Source of the DNA: Roseomonas sp.
GTDB taxonomy: Bacteria; Pseudomonadota; Alphaproteobacteria; Acetobacterales; Acetobacteraceae
NCBI GenBank assembly: GCA_020249435.1
Contig: JADCFQ010000007.1
Span: forward strand, 310,001 to 374,000
Direction of reading: 5' to 3'
Length of the DNA: 64,000 bases
Shown: positions 45,534 through 55,500 of the stretch, piece after piece
How the letters are laid out: the number at the start of each line of letters is the position of its first letter
Position numbering within the stretch: the first letter of the stretch is position 1
The notes under the pieces: model-generated
What the model was told of the DNA's origin: nothing
The model's input: the letters and a program-made list of their open reading frames with translations, nothing else
Database searches by the model: none
Program-made: the position numbers and the translations under genes

Positions 45534-46674
45534 ACAGCGCGCGCTTTGCCACTTCCGTCAAATACCTCGACGCCACCGGCAAAATCGCGTCGTTGAAATC
45601 ATAGCGCGCATTGTGCAAATCGCGCCCTTCCTCGGCGGGGCCATTGCCGATCCAAACGAAAGCGCCCGGCACTTCCTTGAGGAACCAGGCAAAATCCTCG
45701 CCCGTCATGGCCGGGCGCATATCGCGCCGCGTTTCGGTGACGCTTGCCGCAGCCGCTGCCGCCAAGTCCCGTTCCGCCGGCGAATTCGCCGTGACACCAA
45801 GGCCAGGGCTGATGATCAGCGTGCCCTTCACACCGCAGGTTGCCGCCACGCCATCCGTGACGCGCTGCAAGCCTTCCTTGATGGCATCGCCCGCTTCATC
45901 ATAAAGCCAACGAATGGTGCCCCGTATGGCAACGCGGCGCGGCACCTGGTTTTGTGCCTCACCACCTTCAATCACCGTCAGGCTGACCACGCCGCCCATC
46001 AGCGGGTCCACATTGCGCGCGACGATGGATTGCGCCGCGACAATGGCATGCCCTGCGGCGAGCAAAGGGTCGCGCGTCAGATGCGGCAATGCGGCATGGC
46101 CGGCATGGCCATCGAATATCAATTCAATCCGCGCACCGGCGGCCATCACCGCGCGGTCATGAATGGCGATGGTGCCGGCAGCCAGGCCCGGCCAATTATG
46201 CCAGCCGAAAATCCGGTCCATCGGAAAGCGCGTGAACAGCCCATCGGCGATCATCGCCCGCGCGCCGCCGCCGCCTTCTTCTGCCGGCTGAAACACCAGA
46301 TGCACCGCGCCCGCCCAGCCTTTGTCTTCCAGCAGCAACCGCGCCGCACCCAATAGCGCCGTGGTGTGCCCATCATGCCCGCAGGCATGCATCACGCCGG
46401 GCACGGTGGATTTCCAGGGCAGGTCATCCGCCTGTTCCTGAATGGGCAGCGCATCCATATCGCCGCGCAACCCGACGGACCGATTGCCCCCGCCGCGGCG
46501 GATCGTTGCCACCACGCCATGGCCACCGAAATTCTCGGTGATCTCGGTAATGCCCATCTCGCGCAGCTTCTGCACGACAAAGGCGGCGGTTGGCCCTTCT
46601 TCCAGGGTCAGGCCAGGATGGGCGTGCAGGTGCCGCCGCCAGGAAGTTAGGGTAGCGTGAAATTCATCGGTCAT
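45520..46674 (-). CDS. M20 family amidohydrolase (hippurate/N-acyl amino acid hydrolase-like)
   Basis: A 384-residue metallohydrolase. The metal motif MHACGHDGHTTALLGAA (about 102-118), the Glu pair in VFQPAEEGGGGARAMI and GPAMTGEDFAWFL near the C-terminus are those of M20D enzymes that cleave hippurate or N-acyl amino acids. A lid/dimer domain lies at about 180-290. Its start ATG sits on the same CATG palindrome as the divergent tamA start. Confidence 0.9.
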   Translation of the reverse strand: MTDEFHATLTSWRRHLHAHPGLTLEEGPTAAFVVQKLREMGITEITENFGGHGVVATIRRGGGNRSVGLRGDMDALPIQEQADDLPWKSTVPGVMHACGHDGHTTALLGAARLLLEDKGWAGAVHLVFQPAEEGGGGARAMIADGLFTRFPMDRIFGWHNWPGLAAGTIAIHDRAVMAAGARIELIFDGHAGHAALPHLTRDPLLAAGHAIVAAQSIVARNVDPLMGGVVSLTVIEGGEAQNQVPRRVAIRGTIRWLYDEAGDAIKEGLQRVTDGVAATCGVKGTLIISPGLGVTANSPAERDLAAAAAASVTETRRDMRPAMTGEDFAWFLKEVPGAFVWIGNGPAEEGRDLHNARYDFNDAILPVASRYLTEVAKRALSSDP

Positions 46675-48556
46675 GATTCGTCCCTTCTACCCTTCCCCAG
46701 CCAAGGCCGCCACCAACCAGAGGTGGTTGCCTTGGTTGCTTTTATGCATCTTCTTCATCCTATCCAACCCGCTGCCGGCGCAGGAACCGCCCGCCATCCC
46801 CTATCGTGTTGAAATCACCCCAGATGACGACCGAGCCTTGGTTTCTGCCATTGAAGCGGTTTCGCAATTGATAAAACTCGCCGAAACCGCGCCCACCGAT
46901 GGCTATGGGCTGCTCGCCCGCGCGCGGGCGGATCTGCCGCGCGTGGCTGAAGCGCTCCGCGCCGAGGCTTTTTGGGGCGGCGCGGCACGGATTGAAATCG
47001 CCGGAGAGGATGTGAACCAGCGCGGCGCTGCCCCGCCCGAGGCCGATCCCACTAAGCCCCTGCCAGTCTCGTTGATCCTAACCCCCGGCCCGCGTTACCG
47101 CATCGGGCAAATCCTGCTGCGCGCCGAACCCGCCGATCAGGATGCGCTGCTGGAACAGGCCGCCGCCGAGCTTCGCATCGCGGAAGGCGACCCGGCCCGC
47201 CCGGCCGATATCCTCACCGTCGAGGAAGCGCTGCTGCGCGAACTCCGCCGCGCTGGCCATCCCTTGGCGAGTGTTGTGGCGCGTGAGGCAGTGGTGGATC
47301 ACGACACCAAAACCATGGACATCACCTGGCGCATCGCGCCGGGGCCGCTTGCGGATTTCGCGCGGCCAAGTGTGGCGGGCACAACGCGCACCAACCCCGC
47401 GATGCTGGAACGGCTGGCGGCGCGGCGGCTGGAAGGCCAGCCCTATTCGCCCGAAAGGCTGGAACGCGCCCGTCGTGCCCTGATGGGGCTTGGCGTTTTC
47501 GGCTTTGTGCAAGCTGAGGAAGGCAAGGCTTTGGACCCATCCGGGCGGCTGCCGGTGCATTTCCAGCTGCAGGAACGCCCACGCCATGTGGTGGGCGGGC
47601 GCTTCGGCTTTGAGACGAATTACGGCCTGACCGCGAGCGGCTATTGGGAAGACCGCAATATCTTCGGTGGCGCTGAGCGGCTTCGCCTGGAAGGTGAGAT
47701 TGCGCGCATCGGCGAAACCGGGATCGAGGACGCCACCTATCGCGCCTTTGCCACGCTGCGTACGCCGGAATTTCTGGGGCGCGATCTGCAAAGCACCTCC
47801 CAAATCGGCGCGGTGCGCGAAAGGCTGCGCGCCTATGATCGTGACGCTGCCCTGGCGTCCTTCGTGCTGGAACATCGGCTTTCGGATACCATGGCCATCG
47901 CGGCGGGGCCGAATTATGAGGAAGGGCGCATTGGCCGCGATGGGGATATGGAAGCCTTTCGGCTTTTCGGGCTGACGGGGATTTTTCGCTACGATAATAC
48001 AACGAACCCGCTTGACCCGCGCCAGGGCCAGCGCTTCACCTTCAGCGCGACGCCTTACTATTCAGCGATGGATGCCAATAGCTTCACGCGCGCCCTTGCG
48101 ATTGGCACCAGCTATTTTGACATTCTGGGCAATGGCGACAGTGTCTTGGCGCTGCGCGCCGCGCTTGGCAGCGCGCCCGGGGCGGACCGGGATGAGATCA
48201 CTTTGGATAAGCGCTTCTATGCCGGCGGTGGTGGTTCGGTGCGCGGCTATACCTATCAATCCATCGGGCCGCGCGATGCCGCCAATCGGCCACTCGGCGG
48301 TGCAAGCTTGGTGGAAGGCAGCATCGAATGGCGCCAGCGCCTTTCGCAAAACTGGGGCATGGCGGCGTTTTTGGATGCGGGCAGTGTCGGGGAAGAAGCC
48401 AAGCCGGATTTCAGCCGGCTGCGCGCCGGCACCGGGCTTGGGATCAGGTATCTGACCGCGATCGGACCGCTGCGCTTTGATGTTGGCGTGCCTTTGGATC
48501 GACAAAAGGATGATCCATCCTTCGCGATCTATATCGGCTTTGGGCAGGCTTTTTGA
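46673..48556 (+). CDS. tamA: TamA, outer-membrane subunit of the translocation and assembly module
   Basis: A 627-residue BamA-superfamily protein. An N-terminal hydrophobic segment (about 18-35) serves as signal peptide, with POTRA-like repeats at about 40-290. The 16-stranded barrel at about 300-627 contains VRGYTYQSIGPRD and the closing motif GPLRFDVGVPLD. With TamB it inserts certain outer-membrane proteins and moves lipids between membranes. The ATG overlaps the divergent amidohydrolase start; tamB begins one base after the stop. Confidence 0.9.
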   Translation: MIRPFYPSPAKAATNQRWLPWLLLCIFFILSNPLPAQEPPAIPYRVEITPDDDRALVSAIEAVSQLIKLAETAPTDGYGLLARARADLPRVAEALRAEAFWGGAARIEIAGEDVNQRGAAPPEADPTKPLPVSLILTPGPRYRIGQILLRAEPADQDALLEQAAAELRIAEGDPARPADILTVEEALLRELRRAGHPLASVVAREAVVDHDTKTMDITWRIAPGPLADFARPSVAGTTRTNPAMLERLAARRLEGQPYSPERLERARRALMGLGVFGFVQAEEGKALDPSGRLPVHFQLQERPRHVVGGRFGFETNYGLTASGYWEDRNIFGGAERLRLEGEIARIGETGIEDATYRAFATLRTPEFLGRDLQSTSQIGAVRERLRAYDRDAALASFVLEHRLSDTMAIAAGPNYEEGRIGRDGDMEAFRLFGLTGIFRYDNTTNPLDPRQGQRFTFSATPYYSAMDANSFTRALAIGTSYFDILGNGDSVLALRAALGSAPGADRDEITLDKRFYAGGGGSVRGYTYQSIGPRDAANRPLGGASLVEGSIEWRQRLSQNWGMAAFLDAGSVGEEAKPDFSRLRAGTGLGIRYLTAIGPLRFDVGVPLDRQKDDPSFAIYIGFGQAF

Positions 48557-48557
48557 C

Positions 48558-51500
48558 ATGCGCCATCTGCGCCGACTGCTGATCCTGGTTTTGGCGATAC
48601 CGCTTGTCATTGCGGCGATTCTGGGCGGCGTACTCGCCTGGGTGCAATGGGGTAATGGTGCCGCGACTATTGCGCGGCTTGCGCAGCGTTTTGTGCCGGG
48701 GCTGGTGATTGAAGGGCTTGCGGTGACGCTGCCGCGCGAACTTCGTGCCACGCGCATCACGCTTGCGGATGAGGGCAGCATTTGGCTTGAGGTCGCGGCG
48801 CCGCGCATCGCTTTCGATCTGCAAGCGCTATGGCAGCGCGAAGCGCATCTGCGGGAAGTGACTGCCGAGCGCATCACACTGCACCGCCTGCCCGCTTCCG
48901 AGGAGAAGGAGCCGCGCGATGGCCCGCTGCTGCCATCCCTGCCGCATTTGCCCATTGCTGTGCGCATTGACCGCCTGGCGGTTGCAGACATCACTGTCGC
49001 TGACGCTGTTTTCGGCCAGGGCTTTCGCGCGGCACTTGAAGGCAAGGCAGCGCTGAAGGCCGCGCGGCTTTTGGGCGATGTCGCGCTCAAACGGCTTGAT
49101 GCGCCAGGTGAGGCGCGGCTTGCATTGGACCTTGCCCCCGAAGCGGATCGGCTTTTCGCGCGGCTTGATCTGGCGGAACCGCCAGGGGGTGTGCTGGCAA
49201 GCGCGCTTGGCGTGGCTGCCGAACCTGCAAAGCTGGCGTTGCATCTGGAAGGCCCGGCCAGCGGCGCGGCGCTGCGCGCGCGGGCACAGCTTGGCAGCGC
49301 GGCAGAGGCAGCGCTTTCCGGCACCATCAGCGCCGATGCGCGCGGCGCTGGCTTTGCGCGGCTTTCAGGCCATGTCGCGGCAGTGCCGTTGCTGCCGGCG
49401 CCATTGGCCGAGGCACTCGCCCGCCTGGAATTCACTTTGGATGCGGCGCGCGATCGCGCGGGCGTCATCACACTCCGCGATGTTGCCGCGAAGGCGCCGC
49501 TTGGCGAGGTGACGCTTGCGGGCAGGCTTGATCCGAAGCGCGAGGAAGCGTCGCTGCACGGTAATCTCTCACTTGGTGCCAGCGGGCTTCTTGCTGCCTA
49601 TGTGCCAGAGGAAATCGCCTGGGAAGTGGCCCGCGCGCGGTTTCGGCTGGATGGCAAGCTGACGGCGCCGCACGTGACGCTGGATGCCGATATGCAAGGC
49701 TTTTCCAGCAGCATCGCGGAATTGGGTGCGGCGCTTGGCACCACGCCGCGCTTGAGCCTGCAGGCGCGCACGCCGACGCGCCTTGAAAGCCTGACGCTCA
49801 TCGGCGCCGGCAATGAACTCACCGCTGCGGGAGATATTGGCGAAAACCTTGATCTGCGTTTCGGTTTACGCCTTGCCGATCTTGCATCCCTGCTGCCGCA
49901 ACTCGCCGGCGCCTTGACCGCGGAAGGCCATGTGCATGGCGCACGGGATGATCCTTCCATTACGCTGAAGGCGCGCGGCGAGAGCATCACGCGCGGTACT
50001 GAGGTACTTGCTGCACCACAGCTCGACCTGCTTCTGGAAACGCCCTTGTCGCGCCCGCGTGTGGAAGCGCGGCTTGAGGCGAATTACGCCGGCTTGCCGC
50101 TGACACTGACGCTTTCCGGCGTGCCGGAAGGGCGTGCACTCAGGATCAACCAGCTTGAAGCGGCTTTCGGTGCGGCACGGCTTTCAGGGCGCGGCTTGCT
50201 TGATGTGCAAAAGCCGCTTTTCGATGGCGCGCTGTCACTTGCCATTCCCGATCTGGCGCCCTTTGGCGATGTTTTCGGCCATACGCTGACCGGCAGCCTG
50301 TCTCTCGAAGCCGAAGGGCGCGATGCCGCTGGCGTGCAGCAGGTCACCGCAAAGTTGCAAGCCCCCGAAGCCAGCTTCGATGGACGCAGGCTTGCCTTGC
50401 GCGCGGAACTCGCCGGCAGCCTGGATGATGCCCAGGCCAGCTTCAGCGCGCGGCATGGCGAAGCAGTGCTTACGGGCGAAGCCGCCCTCAGCAGGGCCGG
50501 TGAGGCACATATTGTCACGCTGCCAAGCCTCTCGCTCACTTATGGCGCTGAACAGGTGAAGCTCACCGCGCCGGCGCGTATCGAAATCTTGCCTGATGGG
50601 CGTATCAATATCGCGGAGACGAGTATCACCAGCAATCGTGGTGGTCGGCTGCGGCTGGAAGGTTTCTGGAGTGCGGCGGAGACATCACTGAAGGCGACAC
50701 TCTCAGCCCTGCCCATCGCGCCCTTCGCCGCCTTGCTGGTGCCAGAAGCAAAATTGGCCGGCACGCTCACCGGTGAGGCGCGGGTGAATGGCACGCCAGA
50801 CGAACCGCGCTTTGACATCAAATTGGAAAGCCCTGGCATCACCAGCGCCATGCCCGCCGCGCGCGGCCTGCCGCCTTTGCGCGTTTCGGTTGCGGCCAAT
50901 GGCACGGCAGCAGGGGCGGAAGCGCGTGCGTCTGTCACTGGCGGGAATGCGGTGCGCTTGGCAGCGACCGCGCGGCTGGCGGGGCTTTCGCCTGACGCAG
51001 CGCTTTCCGGCAGCATCACCGGGCGGCTTGATCTGGCGCCCCTTGTGCAGCCCTTGCTCGCTGCCGGGGCGCAGCGCGTGACGGGCATTGCCAATCTCAA
51101 TCTGCGCCTGGAAGGCAGCCTGGCCGCGCCGCGCCTGGCCGGTGATGCCGCTATCGCCAATGGCAGTTTTCGCGATTTGCAGCAGGGCGTGACCTTGAAC
51201 GAGATCACCGCCGCCATCACTGCGGATGATCGGCGCTTCAACCTGACGCGTTTTGCCGCGCGCACACCGGGCGGGGGGAGCCTCGGCGGTTCCGGCATGA
51301 TTGATCTTGGCAAGCCGCGCCTGCCCTTCAATGTCAGCCTGAATGCCAATGCCGCGCGACCGATCAATTCCGATCTCGGCAATGCCACCTTGGATGGTGC
51401 GCTGAGCTTGGCCGGTGAGGCACTTGGCGACAGCAGGCTTTCCGGCAAGCTTTTGGTGCAGCGGGCGGAGCCCCGCATTCCGGATCGGCTACCGCCTTCA

Positions 51501-52343
51501 ATCCGAACCCTGCCCGGCGTGCGCGAAAGGGGCCAACGCCCACCCGGCGTGGCGCCCCTGGCACCGCCGGCGGCCGGCGAGGCGGCGGAAACCTCTCTGC
51601 CGCCCATTGCACTTGACCTGACCATTGAAGCGCCGCGCGCGATTTTCCTCCGTGGGCGGGGCCTGGATGCGGAATTGGGGGGTGAGGTACGCGTCGGCGG
51701 CACGCTGGCAGCGCCGCAGCTTGCCGGCGGCTTCATGCTGCGCCGGGGCACGCTGGTCGTGCTCGATCGGCGGCTTGATCTGAACCGCGCCAATATCAGC
51801 TTTGATGCCGGCGGGATCATGCCCAATCTCGACGTATTGGCCACGTCTCGCGCCGAGGAGGTGGAGGTGAATGTCGCGGTGGAAGGCCCGGCGCGTGATC
51901 CGAAAATCAGCTTCACCTCCAACCCCGAATTGCCGGCAGATGAGGTATTGGCGCGGCTATTATTCGGCCGGCGCGGCGGAGAGCTATCGCCCTTCCAAAT
52001 GCTGCGATTGGCCGAAGCTTTGGCCGGTGCGACAGGGCGCCCCCTGCCCGGCCCGGGCGGGCTGATGGAGCGGATCCGCCGCACCTTGGCGCTGGATCGG
52101 CTTTCCATCGGCCAGGAGAAGGAAGGCGAACAACGCGCAGGTCAGGAACCGGGTGCGACCTTGGAGTCCGGGCGCTATGTGGCGGATGGGGTCTTTGTTG
52201 GGCTGAAACAAAGTGCGGATGGCGGGCCGCCGCGTGTGGGCGTGCAGATAGACTTGACGCGCAGGCTTCGGCTGGAAGCGGAGAGTGGCGGGAATAGCCT
52301 AGCCGGGGATCGGGTTGGGTTTGCGTTTGAGTTTGAGTATTAA
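48558..52343 (+). CDS. tamB: TamB, translocation and assembly module inner-membrane protein
   Basis: A 1261-residue AsmA-like protein. One membrane anchor at about residues 8-28 (LLILVLAIPLVIAAILGGVL) precedes a long periplasmic beta-taco region of repeated strands. The TamB/DUF490 domain at about 880-1261 contains GGFMLRRGTLVVLDRRLDL, ISFDAGGIMPNL, DEVLARLLFGR and the terminal amphipathic VGFAFEFEY. It bridges the periplasm to TamA. The start is one base after the tamA stop. It contains the usual Pro- and Gly-poor repeats; no break is seen. Confidence 0.9.
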   Translation: MRHLRRLLILVLAIPLVIAAILGGVLAWVQWGNGAATIARLAQRFVPGLVIEGLAVTLPRELRATRITLADEGSIWLEVAAPRIAFDLQALWQREAHLREVTAERITLHRLPASEEKEPRDGPLLPSLPHLPIAVRIDRLAVADITVADAVFGQGFRAALEGKAALKAARLLGDVALKRLDAPGEARLALDLAPEADRLFARLDLAEPPGGVLASALGVAAEPAKLALHLEGPASGAALRARAQLGSAAEAALSGTISADARGAGFARLSGHVAAVPLLPAPLAEALARLEFTLDAARDRAGVITLRDVAAKAPLGEVTLAGRLDPKREEASLHGNLSLGASGLLAAYVPEEIAWEVARARFRLDGKLTAPHVTLDADMQGFSSSIAELGAALGTTPRLSLQARTPTRLESLTLIGAGNELTAAGDIGENLDLRFGLRLADLASLLPQLAGALTAEGHVHGARDDPSITLKARGESITRGTEVLAAPQLDLLLETPLSRPRVEARLEANYAGLPLTLTLSGVPEGRALRINQLEAAFGAARLSGRGLLDVQKPLFDGALSLAIPDLAPFGDVFGHTLTGSLSLEAEGRDAAGVQQVTAKLQAPEASFDGRRLALRAELAGSLDDAQASFSARHGEAVLTGEAALSRAGEAHIVTLPSLSLTYGAEQVKLTAPARIEILPDGRINIAETSITSNRGGRLRLEGFWSAAETSLKATLSALPIAPFAALLVPEAKLAGTLTGEARVNGTPDEPRFDIKLESPGITSAMPAARGLPPLRVSVAANGTAAGAEARASVTGGNAVRLAATARLAGLSPDAALSGSITGRLDLAPLVQPLLAAGAQRVTGIANLNLRLEGSLAAPRLAGDAAIANGSFRDLQQGVTLNEITAAITADDRRFNLTRFAARTPGGGSLGGSGMIDLGKPRLPFNVSLNANAARPINSDLGNATLDGALSLAGEALGDSRLSGKLLVQRAEPRIPDRLPPSIRTLPGVRERGQRPPGVAPLAPPAAGEAAETSLPPIALDLTIEAPRAIFLRGRGLDAELGGEVRVGGTLAAPQLAGGFMLRRGTLVVLDRRLDLNRANISFDAGGIMPNLDVLATSRAEEVEVNVAVEGPARDPKISFTSNPELPADEVLARLLFGRRGGELSPFQMLRLAEALAGATGRPLPGPGGLMERIRRTLALDRLSIGQEKEGEQRAGQEPGATLESGRYVADGVFVGLKQSADGGPPRVGVQIDLTRRLRLEAESGGNSLAGDRVGFAFEFEY

Positions 52344-52531
52344 TTCTCTGAGTTACGGTCTTTGCGTAAATCTGCAAGCATTAAGGTTACTTAAAGGAAG
52401 GCTAAAGTGTTCTGTAATTTTTTTGGTGTAACTTAATGCAAATGGTGCTACCCGATTTGCAGAGTCGTGGTGGCAGGTTTTTCGGCGGGGGTTGAAGGAC
52501 CGACTGAGTCACGGTCCAAGCGAGGATAGAC
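52344..52531 (+). promoter_or_regulatory. AT-rich leader of the giant repeat protein with a hairpin
   Basis: This 188-base gap is AT-rich in its first half (long A/T stretches around 52355-52440), the likely promoter zone of the next gene. Near the end GGACCG (52497-52502) and CGGTCC (52512-52517) form a perfect 6-pair stem with a 9-base loop just before the GAGGA ribosome site. No unambiguous -35/-10 pair was found. Confidence 0.45.
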
Positions 52532-55500
52532 ATGAGTGGCGTGAACCAGAACCTGACGACCGGGGATGATTCCTGGCCCGGTGCTGGTGACAATAACGCC
52601 CTCAATGACAGCATCAACGGGCTTGCTGGCAATGACACGATTGATGGCGGCAACGGAGATGACACGCTTCTTGGTGAGGAAGGCCATGACAGCCTAGTCG
52701 GCGGTAACGGCAGTGACTGGACCAGCTACACCAATCTGACCAGCTCCTTTTCCTCTGTTACGGTTAATCTTGCAACCGGGCGCGCGACGGGATCTGGCAA
52801 TGACAGCCTGGCAGGAATTGAGAATGTCCTTGGTGGCGGGGGCAGTGACAGCATCCTGGGCGATAGCCTCAACAATATTCTCGATGGCGGCAGTGGTGGC
52901 TCGGCTGACACTTTGGATGGCGCCAATGGCAATGACACACTCATTGGCAGGGGCGGCAGTGATTCGCTTGTTGGTGGTAATGGGACGGATTTAGTCAGCT
53001 ACGCTTCCGTGACTTTTGCCGGGAATGCAATCACGGTCAATCTTGCCACCAACCGCGCGACACGCTCGGGTGGAAATGACAGCCTGAGCGGTATCGAAAA
53101 TGTCCTGGGTGGTGCTGGCAATGATACCATTCTGGGCGACAGCCTTGCCAATTTGCTTGATGGCGGCAATGGCCATGACACGCTGAGTGGTGGCGATGGC
53201 AACGACACACTGATTGGTAGCCTGGGCGATGATTCGCTCATTGGTGGTAATGACGCAGATCGGGCGAGCTACGCCAATGCCACCGACGCTGTCACGGTTG
53301 ATCTTACCACCGGGCGCGCCACTGGTGGCGACGGCAATGACAGCCTTACGGGTATTGAAAATGCCCTTGGTGGCAATGGCGCCGACAGCTTTCTGGGTGA
53401 CAGCCTTGCCAATGCCTTCGAAGGTGCCCTTGGCAATGACACGCTGGATGGCGGCGCGGGCAGTGATCAAGCCAGCTACGCGACTGCCACGGGCAGCGTC
53501 ACGGTTGATCTTGTTGCCGGCACAAGTTCCGGCGCGGCAGGCAATGACAGCCTGGTTGGGATTGAAAATGCCCTTGGTGGCAATGGCGATGACAGTATTC
53601 TGGGTGATAGCCTTTCGAATAATCTAGACGGCGGCGCTGGTAATGACACGCTGATCGGCGGCGATGGTATTGATTACATCTATGCCGGCCCCGGCAATAA
53701 CCTGGTTTATGGCGGCAATGATAGGGATTTTGTTATTGTCAGTGCCAGCGGCAGCAACACCGTCTACGGTGAAGATGGCGACGACCTGATCCAAATATTT
53801 TCCTCCGGCACTTCCTATCTTGATGGCGGCAATGGCGATGATGAGATTGTTCTTGGTGCCGTCACTGGCAATAATACGCTGATCGGCGGCGCCGGCAATG
53901 ATATTCTTTATTCAAGTTCGAGTTTTCTCACCGCGTTTGGTCACGATAGCATTGTGGGCGGTACGGGCGATGATATTGTTGATTATCAAACTGCACTAAA
54001 TGCGTTTTCCGCCGTTTCAGTCAATCTGTCTAACCCAGGCGGATTTCAAACCACAGGCGGTTCCGGCAATGACACGCTGGTCAGCATTGAAGGGGTCTAT
54101 GGCGTCGATTTTTACAATGACACGCTGATTGGTGATGGCAATGCCAATACGCTCATGGGGCGTACCGGGAATGACAGCCTTGTTGGCGGCGCCGGCAATG
54201 ACTGGGTGCTTTATCGTGATCAGTATACGGGCGGATCCTTTATTCAGGCCAATCTTGCGACCGGGCGGGTGACTGGGAGCGCTGGCAATGACAGCCTGGC
54301 GGGAATTGAGAATGTTCTTGGCACTGGCGGCGCTGATTCTATCCTGGGCGATAGCCTTGCCAATATCCTTGACGGCGCTGCCGGTAATGACACTTTGGAT
54401 GGCGGCAATGGCAATGACACGCTTATTGGTGGCACCGGCAGTGACTCGCTGGTTGGTGGAAATGGTACAGATTTGGTCAGCTACGCTGATCGGACTTTTT
54501 CTGGAACGGCCATCACGGTCAATCTTGCCACCAACCGCGCGACGCTCTCGGGTGAAAATGACAGCCTGAGCGGCTTTGAAAATGTCCTTGGTGGCGCCGG
54601 CAATGATACCATTCTGGGCGATAGCCTTGCCAATCTGCTTGATGGCGCTGCTGGCGATGACACGCTGGATGGCTTCTGGGGCAATGACACGCTGGTTGGT
54701 GGCACTGGCAATGACTCGCTGATCGGTGGCGTTGGTACGGATTGGGTCAGCTACGCCAATGCCAGCGCAGGTGTAATTGTTGATCTTGTTGCCGGTAGAA
54801 GTTACGGCGCGGATGGCAATGATAGCCTCACAGGCATTGAAAACGTGCTTGGTGGCAATGGCGCCGACAGCTTTCTGGGTGATAGCCTTGCCAACGCCTT
54901 CGAAGGTGGCCTTGGCAATGACACGCTGATTGGCGGTGCAGACGTTGATCAAGCCAGCTACGCGAATGCAACAGGCAGCGTCACGGTTGATCTTGTTGCC
55001 GGCAGAAGTTCTGGCGCGGATGGCAATGACAGCCTGGTTGGGATTGAAAATGTCCTTGGTGGCAACGGCCATGACAGCATTCTGGGTGATAGCCTTGCGA
55101 ATAGGCTAGAAGGTGGTGCCGGTAATGACACGCTGAACGGCGGCGATGGCGATGACGCGCTGCTTGGTGGTGGCGGCAACAACCTGCTGTATGGTGGGAA
55201 CGGCTCAGACATATTGAATGTTGAAGGCCAAAGCACTGTTTTTGGTGAGGATGGGAATGACAATATTGTCCTCAACACCACTGGTGGTGGTTTCGCTGAC
55301 GGAGGTAACGGAAACGACTACCTCCAACGCCCCTTTGCTTATGCCAATGATACGTTCATTGGTGGGGATGGTGACGATACCATTCAGGCTGGCGCCTTTA
55401 ACCTTTCTTTTGGGCACGATAGCATCGTCGGCGGTAATGGCAATGATATTGTTGACTACTACTGGGTCATTTCGGCCAACCCCGCTGCTACCGTTTCAGT

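Noticed and set aside
50540-52108. A 522-codon minus-strand open frame inside tamB
   Set aside because: Ser/Pro/Arg-rich shadow of the TamB coding sequence; no start context or family.
54017-55072. A minus-strand open frame within the giant repeat gene, itself repetitive
   Set aside because: Its repeats are only the complement of the coding-strand repeats.
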